A stretch of DNA of 64,000 nt from Mucilaginibacter sp. OK098 (lineage in GTDB: Bacteria > Bacteroidota > Bacteroidia > Sphingobacteriales > Sphingobacteriaceae): positions 434,001-498,000 of the forward strand of contig NZ_FRCM01000005.1 in assembly GCF_900142915.1 (NCBI RefSeq), written 5' to 3'. Both the position numbers and the translations under genes were made by a program. The notes under the pieces were generated by a model that saw only the letters and a list, made by a program, of their open reading frames with translations, searched no databases and was not told the DNA's origin. How positions within the stretch are numbered: position 1 is the first letter of the stretch; each line of letters starts with the position of its first letter. Below are positions 51,252-60,713 of this stretch, in pieces.

Positions 51252-51983
51252 ATGGAAAATAACAATCCTGACTACGTTTATAAAAACGTAATACAATTAA
51301 ATGAAACCGATGCATCACGTAAATATTTAGCTAAAGTATTTGCATGGATGTTTGCTGCCCTTGGCATATCTGCTTTTGTTGCCTTTGAGTTTTTTGGTAA
51401 CCAGGGTTTAATGAGCCTTATAATCAATCCTGTAGCAGGTGGGTTTACAGGCTTGGGTTATGCCGCAGTATTTGCACCGCTTGCCTTCTCAATGGCTTTA
51501 AGCTTTGGTTTTAACCGCATGTCGTATCCTGTTACGTTGGTGCTGTTTATTACTTATGCAGCAACAATGGGAATAAGCTTAAGCGTTTTGGGTCTTATTT
51601 ATACCGCAAGCTCAATGTTTGGCGTGTTTTTAAGTGCATCTGCTGTTTTTGCTATTATGGCAATTGCAGGTTATACCACGCAAATGGACCTGTCAAAATT
51701 TGGTTCAATATTAATGATAATATTTTTTGGGGTATTTGCAGTAAGCATCATAAACTTCTTTTTGGGCAGCTCGCAGATTCAATATATCGTGAGCTTTGCA
51801 TTTATGGTGATCATGATTGGCCTTACAGCATATTATATCCAAATGCTTAAACGCATTGGGGCAGGTATTGAATACGGCACCGCCGAATCAAAAAAACTGG
51901 TTATTATGGGTGCTTTTATGCTTTACACAACCTTTATTAACCTGTTTATGTCAATGCTGCGCATCTTTGGTGGTAGAAGGTAA
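51252..51983 (+). CDS. Bax inhibitor-1/YccA-family membrane protein
   Basis: Start at ATG 51252 (MENNNPDYVYKNVIQLNET). The 243-residue protein has seven hydrophobic helices and the BI-1 features: FLAKVFAWMFAALGISAFVA-type first helix, MGISLSVLGLIYTASSMF, and QMLKRIGAGIEYG before the last helix. Members are pH-sensitive calcium leak channels or regulate membrane-protein quality control. The downstream L,D-transpeptidase-like gene starts 26 bases later. Confidence 0.93.
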   Translation: MENNNPDYVYKNVIQLNETDASRKYLAKVFAWMFAALGISAFVAFEFFGNQGLMSLIINPVAGGFTGLGYAAVFAPLAFSMALSFGFNRMSYPVTLVLFITYAATMGISLSVLGLIYTASSMFGVFLSASAVFAIMAIAGYTTQMDLSKFGSILMIIFFGVFAVSIINFFLGSSQIQYIVSFAFMVIMIGLTAYYIQMLKRIGAGIEYGTAESKKLVIMGAFMLYTTFINLFMSMLRIFGGRR

Positions 51984-52009
51984 GAAAAATAAGTGCTATT
52001 AACGTGCCG

Positions 52010-52621
52010 GTGAAAAGTTGTATCAATTTAGCTTTCAACTTTTTACCGGCATTTTTATTTGCTTTCAGTGTTAAAGCTTCCGTTCCCCGGATCGATACCA
52101 GCCGCACCAGGCAAAAAGCCAAACAGGCCTTAACATTTTGCCGGCAAAAAGGTTACGATACCCAATATTGTATTTTGATTGACATGAGCCTGCCTTCGGG
52201 CGTTAAACGGTTTATGGTATGGGATTTTGGTAAAAACGATATTTTGGTTTCCGGCCTTGTGAGCCATGGTTGTGGTAAAATGCCTTGGTCTGGTGTTTGG
52301 TCAAAAGACAAGCCTGTGTTTAGCAATGCCGATGGCAGTCATTGTACCCCGCTTGGCAAATACAAAATAAATAACCGGGCCTACAGCGCCTGGGGGATCC
52401 ACGTAAAATATTATTTAGACGGACTGGAAAGCACTAACAGTAATGCTTTGGCAAGGCAAATTGTATTTCACTCCTGGGAAGAGGTGGCAGAAAACGAAAT
52501 CTATCCATTCGGAACACCCGAAGGCTGGGGTTGCCCTGCCATTTCAAACAATACCATGAAAACGGTGGACGCATTATTACGCAAGCAAAAAAAGCATTGG
52601 CTGATGTGGATCTATAATTGA
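52010..52621 (+). CDS. L,D-transpeptidase-like (YkuD_2) exported protein
   Basis: GTG at 52010 (reads MKSCINLAFNFLPAFLFAF) gives a sound signal peptide; the GTG at 52004 is two codons upstream. The 203-residue product has the YkuD_2 pattern: YCILIDMSLPSGVKRFMVWD, SHGCGKMPWSGVWS, QIVFHSW with His, and GTPEGWGCPAIS with the catalytic Cys175. It may crosslink or modify peptidoglycan. Confidence 0.88.
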   Translation: MKSCINLAFNFLPAFLFAFSVKASVPRIDTSRTRQKAKQALTFCRQKGYDTQYCILIDMSLPSGVKRFMVWDFGKNDILVSGLVSHGCGKMPWSGVWSKDKPVFSNADGSHCTPLGKYKINNRAYSAWGIHVKYYLDGLESTNSNALARQIVFHSWEEVAENEIYPFGTPEGWGCPAISNNTMKTVDALLRKQKKHWLMWIYN

Positions 52622-52639
52622 ATTAGCTGGTCTTTTTAA

Positions 52640-53344
52640 TTATTGCCCTGTTTTAATGTATTTCATAATCTCGTTTTTAAAGCTTAAGCCAATAGGAATA
52701 TTCCTGTAATCTGTTTCAATCAAATTTCCATTAATGGCATTAATGGTAGCTAAAGGTACAATGTATGAGCGATGCACCCTTAAAAAGCGGTTCGCCGGCA
52801 ACAGATCTTCCAATGCCTTCATTGTGTACGTTGCAACTATTACTTTATTTTTCAGGTGTAGCTTAACATAATTCTGCATTCCTTCTATCAGTAATACTTC
52901 GGTAAGTACTATCCTAACTAATTTATTTTCAACCTTAATAAAAAGGTGATCGATGGCATCATGTGCAGCTTCTTTGGCAGGCTTTTGCAATCTGTCCTGT
53001 ACTTTTTCCAAGGCCTGCAATAACCTTGGGAGGGCAATGGGTTTTAATAAATAATCTATCACGTTCAACTCGTAACCTTCAATGGCATATTTGTTATAGG
53101 CGGTAGTAAAAACTACCATAGGCGGATTTTTAAGCGAACGAAGAAAGTCGGTACCTGAAACGACCGGCATTTTTATATCAAGAAACACAAGGTCTATTTT
53201 TGAAATATGTAGTGCCTCATAAGCTTCCATTGCATTAGCACAAAGCTTAACCAGGTTATAATTGCTTAGGCCCGTCATGTAAGCCTGCAACAGCTTCCGG
53301 GCCTGGGGTTCATCGTCTACGATCAGGTAGTTAACGGTTTGCAT
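52640..53344 (-). CDS. LytTR-family response regulator
   Basis: This 234-residue regulator has a receiver domain (DDEPQARKLL at 10-19, phospho-acceptor Asp56 in VFLDIKMPVVSG) and a LytTR DNA-binding domain (about 135-230, LLIEGMQNYVKLHLKNK and FLRVHRSYIVPL). It overlaps the sensor kinase gene by 22 bases and is the output partner of it. Targets are unknown; the TlpA-like gene is divergent next to the kinase. Confidence 0.95.
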   Translation of the reverse strand: MQTVNYLIVDDEPQARKLLQAYMTGLSNYNLVKLCANAMEAYEALHISKIDLVFLDIKMPVVSGTDFLRSLKNPPMVVFTTAYNKYAIEGYELNVIDYLLKPIALPRLLQALEKVQDRLQKPAKEAAHDAIDHLFIKVENKLVRIVLTEVLLIEGMQNYVKLHLKNKVIVATYTMKALEDLLPANRFLRVHRSYIVPLATINAINGNLIETDYRNIPIGLSFKNEIMKYIKTGQ

Positions 53345-54423
53345 ATTTCAAGTATTACACTGTAAAAATCGCCGGTTTTATCAATGTTTAAAGTAAAATT
53401 TTCCGGGAAATAATACACCAGTCTCTTTTTAATATTTTGCAGCCCTATACCTCCTTTGCTGTGGTCGTTATGATAGCTGTTCTTTGTTTTTAAAGTTATC
53501 TTTTCAGTCGTGTTCTGCAGGCTGATCTCAATAAATATTTGGTCTGTTGCCAGGGAGCCGCCATGCTTAAATGCATTTTCAACAAAGGGCAAAAAAATAA
53601 AAGGCGGGATTTTATAATCAGGGTCCTTATCAGTTAATTGTATACTGATGTTTGCCTGTTCATCAAACCTTATCCGTTCAATAGCTATGTAATTATTTAA
53701 TAAGGTAATTTCCTGCATCATGCTGATCTGCTCGGCTTCGCAGTCATAAAGTGACGAGCGCATAAAGTCTGCCAGGCGGTTTAAGAGGTCGACAGATTTT
53801 TCTTTCTCATTTTGGACGATGAATGATTGCAGATTGTTTAGTGTATTAAAAAAGAAATGTGGATTGATTTGCGCTTTTAATGTTGAGAGCTGCAATTGTG
53901 TATTTTCTTTTGCCAGCCATGCCTGTTTTATATTAAATTGATAGGCATATCGTATAAATTTGATAGCCAAAGGAATGTAAATAACTTCAAACAAGCTGGT
54001 AATACTGCTAAAAAAGACCTTTGATAAGCCTATGGGACTAAAATGAGCGCCATACACCCGTTTCCAAAAATCGTTACCCACTACCCAGGTTTGTTTGAGA
54101 TTATACCAGTTAACAATAAGAGTAACTTCATAGGTGCGCAAAACGATTGCTATAACGTAATAGATTAAAAAAAGTAAGAATGCATACAGCCATTCGTGTT
54201 TTTGCAGCAATGGAACAATCACATATACAAAGGGGTAAAATAAAAATAGCGAATACCCTATACCTACTAAAGTAACGGAGTAATGCTGTTGTAAGGTGAT
54301 GCGAAGTGTTACGCTCTCCTCCATCCAGAAAAAGAATAGAAAAAACCAAAACCCTGCGTGTAGTAGCACACGGTAACGCCAATCGGTAAATGATCTGTCC
54401 CAAAAAGTTTTCAGCAGGTTCAT
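53323..54423 (-). CDS. LytS/YehU-type sensor histidine kinase
   Basis: This 366-residue kinase has four hydrophobic helices in the first 170 residues, then the His_kinase domain: LKAQINPHFFFNTLNNLQS with the phospho-accepting His near 195, and the ATP-binding part IPPFIFLPFVENAFKHGG and SKGGIGLQNIKKRL. No extracytoplasmic sensor domain is seen, so the signal is probably in or at the membrane. Confidence 0.95.
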   Translation of the reverse strand: MNLLKTFWDRSFTDWRYRVLLHAGFWFFLFFFWMEESVTLRITLQQHYSVTLVGIGYSLFLFYPFVYVIVPLLQKHEWLYAFLLFLIYYVIAIVLRTYEVTLIVNWYNLKQTWVVGNDFWKRVYGAHFSPIGLSKVFFSSITSLFEVIYIPLAIKFIRYAYQFNIKQAWLAKENTQLQLSTLKAQINPHFFFNTLNNLQSFIVQNEKEKSVDLLNRLADFMRSSLYDCEAEQISMMQEITLLNNYIAIERIRFDEQANISIQLTDKDPDYKIPPFIFLPFVENAFKHGGSLATDQIFIEISLQNTTEKITLKTKNSYHNDHSKGGIGLQNIKKRLVYYFPENFTLNIDKTGDFYSVILEICKPLTT

Positions 54424-54644
54424 TTTTTGAATCTATATAATTCCTGCCATATTGTATAATTTTAATGACTAATCCATAAATTCTGCTGATCAACAATGGT
54501 TTTATCCATATAAATTAAATCATCTGACTGACAAAATTCATTTACATCTTTTTAAAGCATATTCAATGTGTGATACCGGACGCTGGTCAATTATATTTTA
54601 ATCTGATCATCGCCATCATTTTCTTTAATCAAAATTTTAAAGAA

Positions 54645-56456
54645 ATGAAAAGATCTATGTTTATAAGCGCTGCATTGTTTTTTAGCATTTTGGCAGCATC
54701 GGCCCAGGTTAGTACAATCAGGCCTGAAAAACCATCTGCAACTGATACCATCAGTTTAACCTACAATTGTTCAGACACTGCGGCTGAACTGAATGGTAAG
54801 GAAACCATATATGCCCGTATAACTACCTTTTTGCGTGATGGCTCAATCGAAAAGTTTCATCTGGCAATGACCGGTGCAGGAAATAAGCTTACACAGCAAT
54901 TTAAATTACCGGAGAATGCCGCATCATTTAAAGTTGAGTTTTATACCTTAAATAAGGATGATGATAAGGCTGGCTTTAACCGGTTAGTATATGATGCAGG
55001 TCATCAAAAGGAAGTAGAAGGCGCTTATTTGGGTGCGATGTTTGATGACAATCCCGACAGTGTATTTCAAAAGGAAATGGCAAACTATCCGGATAATTAC
55101 TTAGCCTATGCTAAATTCATTAACATAGTTTCGATGATAAAAGAGCATGATGCGGCTCAAATCCAAATCAATGGATTGTTAAAGAAGCTGGATGCTTCAG
55201 CAAAATTAATTAATGAACCAGGTGCGGGGCTCCTCGCTGCTTTGTGTATAGGTAACGCTAAAACTGGAAATTTGATTGAAGGGAAGAAATATTTGCATGA
55301 GCTTTTTAACAGATTTCCTATAAATGAGGAAACATCATTTGCCTTTAGCATTTATAATTATGAATACTATAAGCTGAGCAGGAAAGATGTAGAAGATGAT
55401 GTAAGGGCAAAGCTAAAGGAGCTTTTTATTGCATATCCAACAGCGCCCGTTTCACAGGATGCCAATGTTTTTCAGTTTATTAAGGATGATAAAAGCATCT
55501 CTGTTGGTGTGTTTGAAAAGGTTTTAAAACCCTTGTATAATAATGATAAAGTTGGTTATCACGCATTAACCAACTTACCCGAATTGTATATTGAGCGCAA
55601 TCAAAAGCTTGATTCAGCCAAAATAATACTTGATAAAGCTATCGGACTTTTCCAGGATGGCGCTATTAATCATCAATACAGGCTTAATAACAATCATTAC
55701 CAGCAGTATGTACCAATTATGTACCTTGATTTGGCAAAGCTTAATATGCTGCGGAAAAATTACCAGGCAGCAATCACAAACAGTTCTGCTGCTATAAACA
55801 TACTATCCGGCGGAGGCGCCGAAGGGAATTTTATGCCATTATTATTACAGTTGCGGGCCAATGCTTACAGGAATGCAGGGAACCTGAACCTGGCAATGGA
55901 AGACTATAAAAAGCTGTATAAAACTGGTGATACTACTGCTCTTGATTCAATGAAAACGCTTTTCCCTATGTGTAACCTAAAACAGAAAATTTTTGCGGAA
56001 TTCGTAGCTTCGTTAAAATCAAGCGGTGCTAAGTCGGCCCCTAATGCTGATCTGGCGCCTGATTTTGCGGCAACTGATCTGAAAGGAAACACAGTGCACA
56101 TGTCAGATTTTAAAGGCAAGCTGGTGGTTATGAATATATGGGGAATTGGGTGCGGGCCTTGTATTGCGGAAATGCCGGAACTGAATAAGCTGGTTAAGCA
56201 ATATACTAATCATCCTAACGTGGTATTTATAGCCTTATCTGCGGATAAAACAGAAAGCCTGCTTAAGTTTTTTAAAAGCAGGCAATTTGAATACAGGGTT
56301 TTGAATAATGCAAATAATATAGGCGACAAATTTAATACCAATGCGTTGCCTGTACACATAGTGATCGGTAAAAATGGAGAGATCATCAGCCGGTCGATAG
56401 GAGCAAGGGCGAACATAAAAGATTATTTGCAGCAGGTAATAAACGCCAATCTTTAG
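54645..56456 (+). CDS. Exported TlpA-like thioredoxin with long TPR-type region
   Basis: Start at ATG 54645 (MKRSMFISAALFFSILAAS, signal to about SAQ). The 603-residue product has an N-terminal beta domain, a helical TPR-like region (about 180-450, ending in LRANAYRNAGNLNLAMEDYK) and a thioredoxin fold at about 465-603 with the active site WGIGCGPCIAEMPEL (Cys503 and Cys506). A cis-Pro is in LPVHIVIGK. It is probably a periplasmic thiol-disulfide reductase. It is divergent from the kinase gene and has its own terminator. Confidence 0.92.
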   Translation: MKRSMFISAALFFSILAASAQVSTIRPEKPSATDTISLTYNCSDTAAELNGKETIYARITTFLRDGSIEKFHLAMTGAGNKLTQQFKLPENAASFKVEFYTLNKDDDKAGFNRLVYDAGHQKEVEGAYLGAMFDDNPDSVFQKEMANYPDNYLAYAKFINIVSMIKEHDAAQIQINGLLKKLDASAKLINEPGAGLLAALCIGNAKTGNLIEGKKYLHELFNRFPINEETSFAFSIYNYEYYKLSRKDVEDDVRAKLKELFIAYPTAPVSQDANVFQFIKDDKSISVGVFEKVLKPLYNNDKVGYHALTNLPELYIERNQKLDSAKIILDKAIGLFQDGAINHQYRLNNNHYQQYVPIMYLDLAKLNMLRKNYQAAITNSSAAINILSGGGAEGNFMPLLLQLRANAYRNAGNLNLAMEDYKKLYKTGDTTALDSMKTLFPMCNLKQKIFAEFVASLKSSGAKSAPNADLAPDFAATDLKGNTVHMSDFKGKLVVMNIWGIGCGPCIAEMPELNKLVKQYTNHPNVVFIALSADKTESLLKFFKSRQFEYRVLNNANNIGDKFNTNALPVHIVIGKNGEIISRSIGARANIKDYLQQVINANL

Positions 56457-56484
56457 TTTTAAAATTCCCGGGGTTCATTTCAAA

Positions 56485-56516
56485 AACCTTTAGCTTAAAC
56501 AGCTAAAGGTTTTTTA
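56485..56516 (+). terminator. Intrinsic terminator after the TlpA-like gene
   Basis: AACCTTTAGCT (56485-56495) pairs with AGCTAAAGGTT (56501-56511) around TAAAC and is followed by TTTTT. Confidence 0.9.
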
Positions 56517-56604
56517 TTTGTCATAAAAATCAAAACCTCATTCAAAGACGTGATCCTGGCGATAACTCTCTTGCAAATTAATTGTTTATTATGCATCTTT
56601 GTGG

Positions 56605-56713
56605 CGCTTATGGAGAAAGACGGAGGGATTAGACCCTGCGATGTCTTAGCAACCTGTACTTACAAGGTGCTACATTCTACTCGGCAGCCAAACGGCCCCG
56701 GGAAAGATAAGCG
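56605..56713 (+). promoter_or_regulatory. SAM-I (S-box-like) riboswitch upstream of metH
   Basis: Stem P1 is CGCTTAT (56605-56611) with ATAAGCG (56707-56713). Inside are the hallmark blocks GGAGGGA, CCCTGCGATG, GCAACC and GGTGCTACATTC in the SAM-I order. It lies 147 bases before metH. SAM binding would lower metH expression. The mirrored words at 56771-56850 may serve as its expression platform. Confidence 0.9.
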
Positions 56714-56770
56714 AAAGTCAACATTATACCCGACTTTTCGATATAAGCAATTTTTTAGTTTACAGTTTTC

Positions 56771-56850
56771 ACTTGGCAGTTTGCAGTTATTTTTTCTGTG
56801 AAGTTTTTCTGCAAATTTTAAACTGCTTACTGCAAACTGGCAACTGCCAA
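56771..56850 (+). repeat. Mirrored GCAGTTTGCAGT-word repeats between riboswitch and metH
   Basis: ACTTGGCAGTTTGCAGTT (56771-56788) faces AACTGCTTACTGCAAACTGG and a trailing CAACTGCCAA (56821-56850), with CAGTTTGCAGT and ACTGCAAACTG pairing exactly. The hairpin ends 10 bases before the metH start and could mask its translation start. Confidence 0.65.
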
Positions 56851-56860
56851 CCGGATTAAT

Positions 56861-59800
56861 ATGGATATTAGAAAAGAATTAGAGAAACGCATCCTGGTAA
56901 TTGACGGGGCTATGGGTACCATGATACAGCGGTACCAGCTTACCGAAGCTGATTTCCGTGGAGAACGTTTCCGTGAGCATGCAAGCGACCTGCAGGGGAA
57001 CAATGACCTGCTGAATATAACGCGCCCTGATATTATTAAGACCATTCATGCCGAATACCTTGATGCCGGGGCAGATATTATTGAAACCAATACATTCAGT
57101 ACACAACGGATCTCATTGGCAGATTATAACCTGGAAGAACTTGCTTACGAGCTAAGTTATGAAGGTGCCCGCATTGCCCGTGAAGTTGCTGACGAATACA
57201 ATGAAAAAACACCCGGTAAACCCCGCTTTGTGGCTGGTGCAATTGGTCCAACTAACCGCACGGCCTCACTTTCGCCGGATGTTAATGATCCCGGTTACCG
57301 TGCCGTAACATTTGATGACCTTGCCGAAGCTTATTATGACCAGGTTAGGGGTTTGGTTGATGGGGGATCGGACTTGTTAATTGTTGAAACTATTTTTGAT
57401 ACCCTAAACGCCAAGGCAGCTTTGTTTGCTATAGACAGGTACAAAAAGGAATGTGCTATAGCTGGCAAAGATTACCCGCCCTTTAGGGGGTTGGGGGGCC
57501 TTATGATCTCGGGAACTATTACCGATGCATCCGGCCGTACTTTATCAGGGCAAACGGTTGAGGCCTTTTGGGATTCTGTTAGCCATGCAAACCTGCTTTC
57601 GGTAGGTTTAAATTGTGCCCTGGGAGCAAAGGAAATGCGCCCGCATCTTGCTGAGTTATCTGAAAAGGCTAACGTATATATTTCAGCCTATCCAAACGCC
57701 GGTTTACCAAACGAGTTTGGCCAGTATGACGAAACAGCCCACGAAACAGCCCATCAAATTGATGACTTTATAAAGAACGGACTGGTTAATATTGTGGGTG
57801 GCTGTTGCGGCACAACACCTGAGCATATTAAATGCATTGCCGAAAAAGCAGCAAAATACCAGCCGCGCCATATCCCGCAGATTGAACCTTACATGAGGCT
57901 TAGCGGATTGGAAGCGGTTACCATAACGCCCGAAAGCATTTTTGTGAATGTGGGTGAGCGTACAAATATTACCGGTTCGCCAAAGTTTTCGAAGCTTATT
58001 TTGGCCGAAGATTATGAAGCGGCTTTAACGGTTGCCCGTCAGCAGGTGGAAGGTGGCGCCCAGGTTATTGATATTAACATGGACGAGGGCATGATTGACT
58101 CGGAAGCGGTGATGGTTAAATTTTTGAACCTCGTAGCTTCTGAACCTGATATTGCCAAACTACCGATCATGATCGATTCATCAAAATGGACGGTTATTGA
58201 AGCGGGTTTAAAATGCATCCAGGGTAAGGGAATAGTTAACTCTATCTCCCTAAAAGAAGGCGAAGAGAAATTTAAGGAACAGGCTCATAAGATCTTGAGT
58301 TATGGCGCTGCCACTGTTGTAATGGCGTTTGATGAAAGCGGCCAGGCAGACTCCTTACAGCGCAGGATAGAAATCTGTAAACGCTCATATGATATTTTGG
58401 TTAATGAAGTTGGTTTCCCACCTGAGGATATCATCTTCGACCCTAATATTTTAACTGTTGCTACGGGCCTTGAAGAGCATAACAACTACGCGGTTGATTT
58501 TATTGATGCTACGCGCTGGATAAAACAAAACCTGCCGTATGCAAAAGTAAGTGGTGGGGTAAGTAATATTTCGTTCTCGTTCCGCGGTAATAATACCGTG
58601 CGTGAGGCCATGCACTCTGCTTTCCTTTATCATGCTATAAAAGCAGGTATGGATATGGGCATTGTAAATGCCGGGATGCTGGAAGTTTATGAAGAGATCC
58701 CTAAAAACCTATTGGAACTGGTAGAAGACGTATTACTTAACCGCAGGCCTGATGCTACCGAACGCCTGGTTGAATTTGCCGATACCATAAAAAGTAAGGG
58801 AAAAGAAATTGTAAGAGACGAGGAATGGCGCAAGGATCCGGTTGCTAAACGCTTGTCGCATGCACTTGTAAAGGGTATTATTGAGTACCTTGATGATGAT
58901 GTGGAAGAAGCAAGGCAGCAATATGCCAAACCGTTGGAAGTAATTGAAGGCCCGTTAATGGACGGCATGAATATAGTTGGCGACCTTTTCGGCGCAGGTA
59001 AAATGTTTTTGCCACAGGTTGTAAAATCTGCCCGTGTAATGAAAAAGGCGGTTGCTTACCTGCTGCCATTCATCGAACTTGAAAAACAAAGAGTTATTGA
59101 CGCAGGTGAAGACAGTAGCGGGAGCAGGGCTAATGCAGGTAAGATCTTAATGGCTACTGTGAAAGGCGATGTGCACGATATTGGTAAAAATATTGTGGGC
59201 GTAGTTTTAGCCTGTAACAACTTTGAGGTGATTGACCTTGGGGTGATGGTGCCTGCCCAAAGAATTATTGAAGAAGCTAAAAAACAAAATGTAGATATCA
59301 TTGGCCTTAGCGGATTAATTACCCCATCGCTTGATGAAATGGTGCATTTTGCGAAGGAGATGGAACGCGAAGGCTTTACTATTCCGCTGATAATTGGCGG
59401 GGCAACAACCTCACGCATTCACGCTGCTGTGAAAGTAGCGCCTAACTATTCGGGAGCTGCTATCCACGTGCTTGACGCTTCGAGAAGTGTAACGGTTTGC
59501 AGCAGTTTGATGAGCAAGGATAACCGGGATGCTTATATCCAGGGGATAAAAGATGAATATGAAAAAGCGCGCGAGGCGCATTTAAACAAAAAGTCTGATA
59601 AGCGTTTTGTAAGCATTGATGAGGCCAGGACGTCAAAATTCCAAATCAGCCTGGATGGTGATGTGGCTCCAAAACCAACATTTACAGGTACTAAAGTATT
59701 TGAAAATTACCCGCTGGAAGAATTGGTGCCTTATATAGACTGGACCCCATTTTTTCATACCTGGGAGCTGCGTGGCAGCTATCCGAAGATCTTTGCCGAC

Positions 59801-60580
59801 AAGTTTGTGGGCGATGAAGCCAAAAAGCTTTATGATGACGCACAGGCATTGTTAAAAAAGATAGTAGACGAAAAGTTGTTACAGGCCAATGGCGTAATTG
59901 GCTTTTGGCCGGCAAATAGCGTTGGTGATGATATTGAGCTGTATGCTGATGAAAGCCGCAAAACCCTGCTAACCCGTATTCACACTTTACGCCAGCAGGC
60001 GGAGAAGGTTAAAGGTGATCCGTATTACGCGCTATCAGATTTTATCGCCACAAAAGAAAGCGGCGTACCTGATTATTTTGGAGGCTTTGCAGTAACAACC
60101 GGTTTAGGTTGCGATGAACTGGTAGCCAAATTTGAAAAGGATTATGACGATTACAACAGCATAATGGCCAAAGCGCTTGCTGATCGTTTGGCGGAAGCCT
60201 TTGCCGAAAAAATGCATGAGCTGGTACGTAAAGAATACTGGGGCTATTCAAAAGGCGAGCAGTTGAGCACTGATGACCTGATAAAAGAAGAGTACCAGGG
60301 CATCCGCCCGGCGCCGGGTTATCCTGCATGTCCGGATCATACGGAGAAAACTACTTTGTTTGAACTGCTAAAAGCAGAAGACAACGCCCATATGCACCTT
60401 ACCGAAAGCCTGGCAATGACACCGGCGGCATCAGTAAGTGGGTTTTACTTTGCACATCCGCAGGCCAGGTATTTTGGTTTAGGAAAAATTAGCAAAGATC
60501 AGGTAGAGGATTACGCGGTGCGAAAAGGTATGGATTTGGAAGATGTTGAACGCTGGTTAGGGCCCAACATAAATTATTAA
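56861..60580 (+). CDS. metH: Cobalamin-dependent methionine synthase
   Basis: This full-length 1239-residue enzyme transfers a methyl group from methyltetrahydrofolate to homocysteine through cobalamin. Domains in order: homocysteine barrel (1-330, with GGCCGTTPEH near 312-321 as zinc ligands), pterin barrel (about 355-620, NVGERTNITGSPKF), cobalamin cap and Rossmann domain (about 660-900, DVHDIGKNIVG near 770-780 with His772 as lower ligand), and the SAM-dependent reactivation domain (about 930-1239, IRPAPGYPACPDH). All domains are in one chain; many Bacteroidota split them. Controlled by the upstream SAM riboswitch. metF follows. Confidence 0.98.
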   Translation: MDIRKELEKRILVIDGAMGTMIQRYQLTEADFRGERFREHASDLQGNNDLLNITRPDIIKTIHAEYLDAGADIIETNTFSTQRISLADYNLEELAYELSYEGARIAREVADEYNEKTPGKPRFVAGAIGPTNRTASLSPDVNDPGYRAVTFDDLAEAYYDQVRGLVDGGSDLLIVETIFDTLNAKAALFAIDRYKKECAIAGKDYPPFRGLGGLMISGTITDASGRTLSGQTVEAFWDSVSHANLLSVGLNCALGAKEMRPHLAELSEKANVYISAYPNAGLPNEFGQYDETAHETAHQIDDFIKNGLVNIVGGCCGTTPEHIKCIAEKAAKYQPRHIPQIEPYMRLSGLEAVTITPESIFVNVGERTNITGSPKFSKLILAEDYEAALTVARQQVEGGAQVIDINMDEGMIDSEAVMVKFLNLVASEPDIAKLPIMIDSSKWTVIEAGLKCIQGKGIVNSISLKEGEEKFKEQAHKILSYGAATVVMAFDESGQADSLQRRIEICKRSYDILVNEVGFPPEDIIFDPNILTVATGLEEHNNYAVDFIDATRWIKQNLPYAKVSGGVSNISFSFRGNNTVREAMHSAFLYHAIKAGMDMGIVNAGMLEVYEEIPKNLLELVEDVLLNRRPDATERLVEFADTIKSKGKEIVRDEEWRKDPVAKRLSHALVKGIIEYLDDDVEEARQQYAKPLEVIEGPLMDGMNIVGDLFGAGKMFLPQVVKSARVMKKAVAYLLPFIELEKQRVIDAGEDSSGSRANAGKILMATVKGDVHDIGKNIVGVVLACNNFEVIDLGVMVPAQRIIEEAKKQNVDIIGLSGLITPSLDEMVHFAKEMEREGFTIPLIIGGATTSRIHAAVKVAPNYSGAAIHVLDASRSVTVCSSLMSKDNRDAYIQGIKDEYEKAREAHLNKKSDKRFVSIDEARTSKFQISLDGDVAPKPTFTGTKVFENYPLEELVPYIDWTPFFHTWELRGSYPKIFADKFVGDEAKKLYDDAQALLKKIVDEKLLQANGVIGFWPANSVGDDIELYADESRKTLLTRIHTLRQQAEKVKGDPYYALSDFIATKESGVPDYFGGFAVTTGLGCDELVAKFEKDYDDYNSIMAKALADRLAEAFAEKMHELVRKEYWGYSKGEQLSTDDLIKEEYQGIRPAPGYPACPDHTEKTTLFELLKAEDNAHMHLTESLAMTPAASVSGFYFAHPQARYFGLGKISKDQVEDYAVRKGMDLEDVERWLGPNINY

Positions 60581-60585
60581 AAGAT

Positions 60586-60671
60586 TTGTCATTGCGAGGA
60601 ACGAAGCAACCTCGTAGCTATGCATAAACGCCCTGTATAGTTCGCGATTGCTTCGTTCCTCGCAATGACAA
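60586..60671. repeat. 24-base perfect inverted repeat between metH and metF
   Basis: TTGTCATTGCGAGGAACGAA and GCAA (60586-60609) recur as an exact reverse complement at 60648-60671 around 38 bases. The ATTGCGAGGAACGAAGCAA word is one I recall as a common dispersed repeat in unrelated bacteria. It would form a strong hairpin in the metH-metF message. Confidence 0.85.
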
Positions 60672-60713
60672 GATTATAAATGCTACTAAATATTTGACCC
60701 GAATAGGATCACA

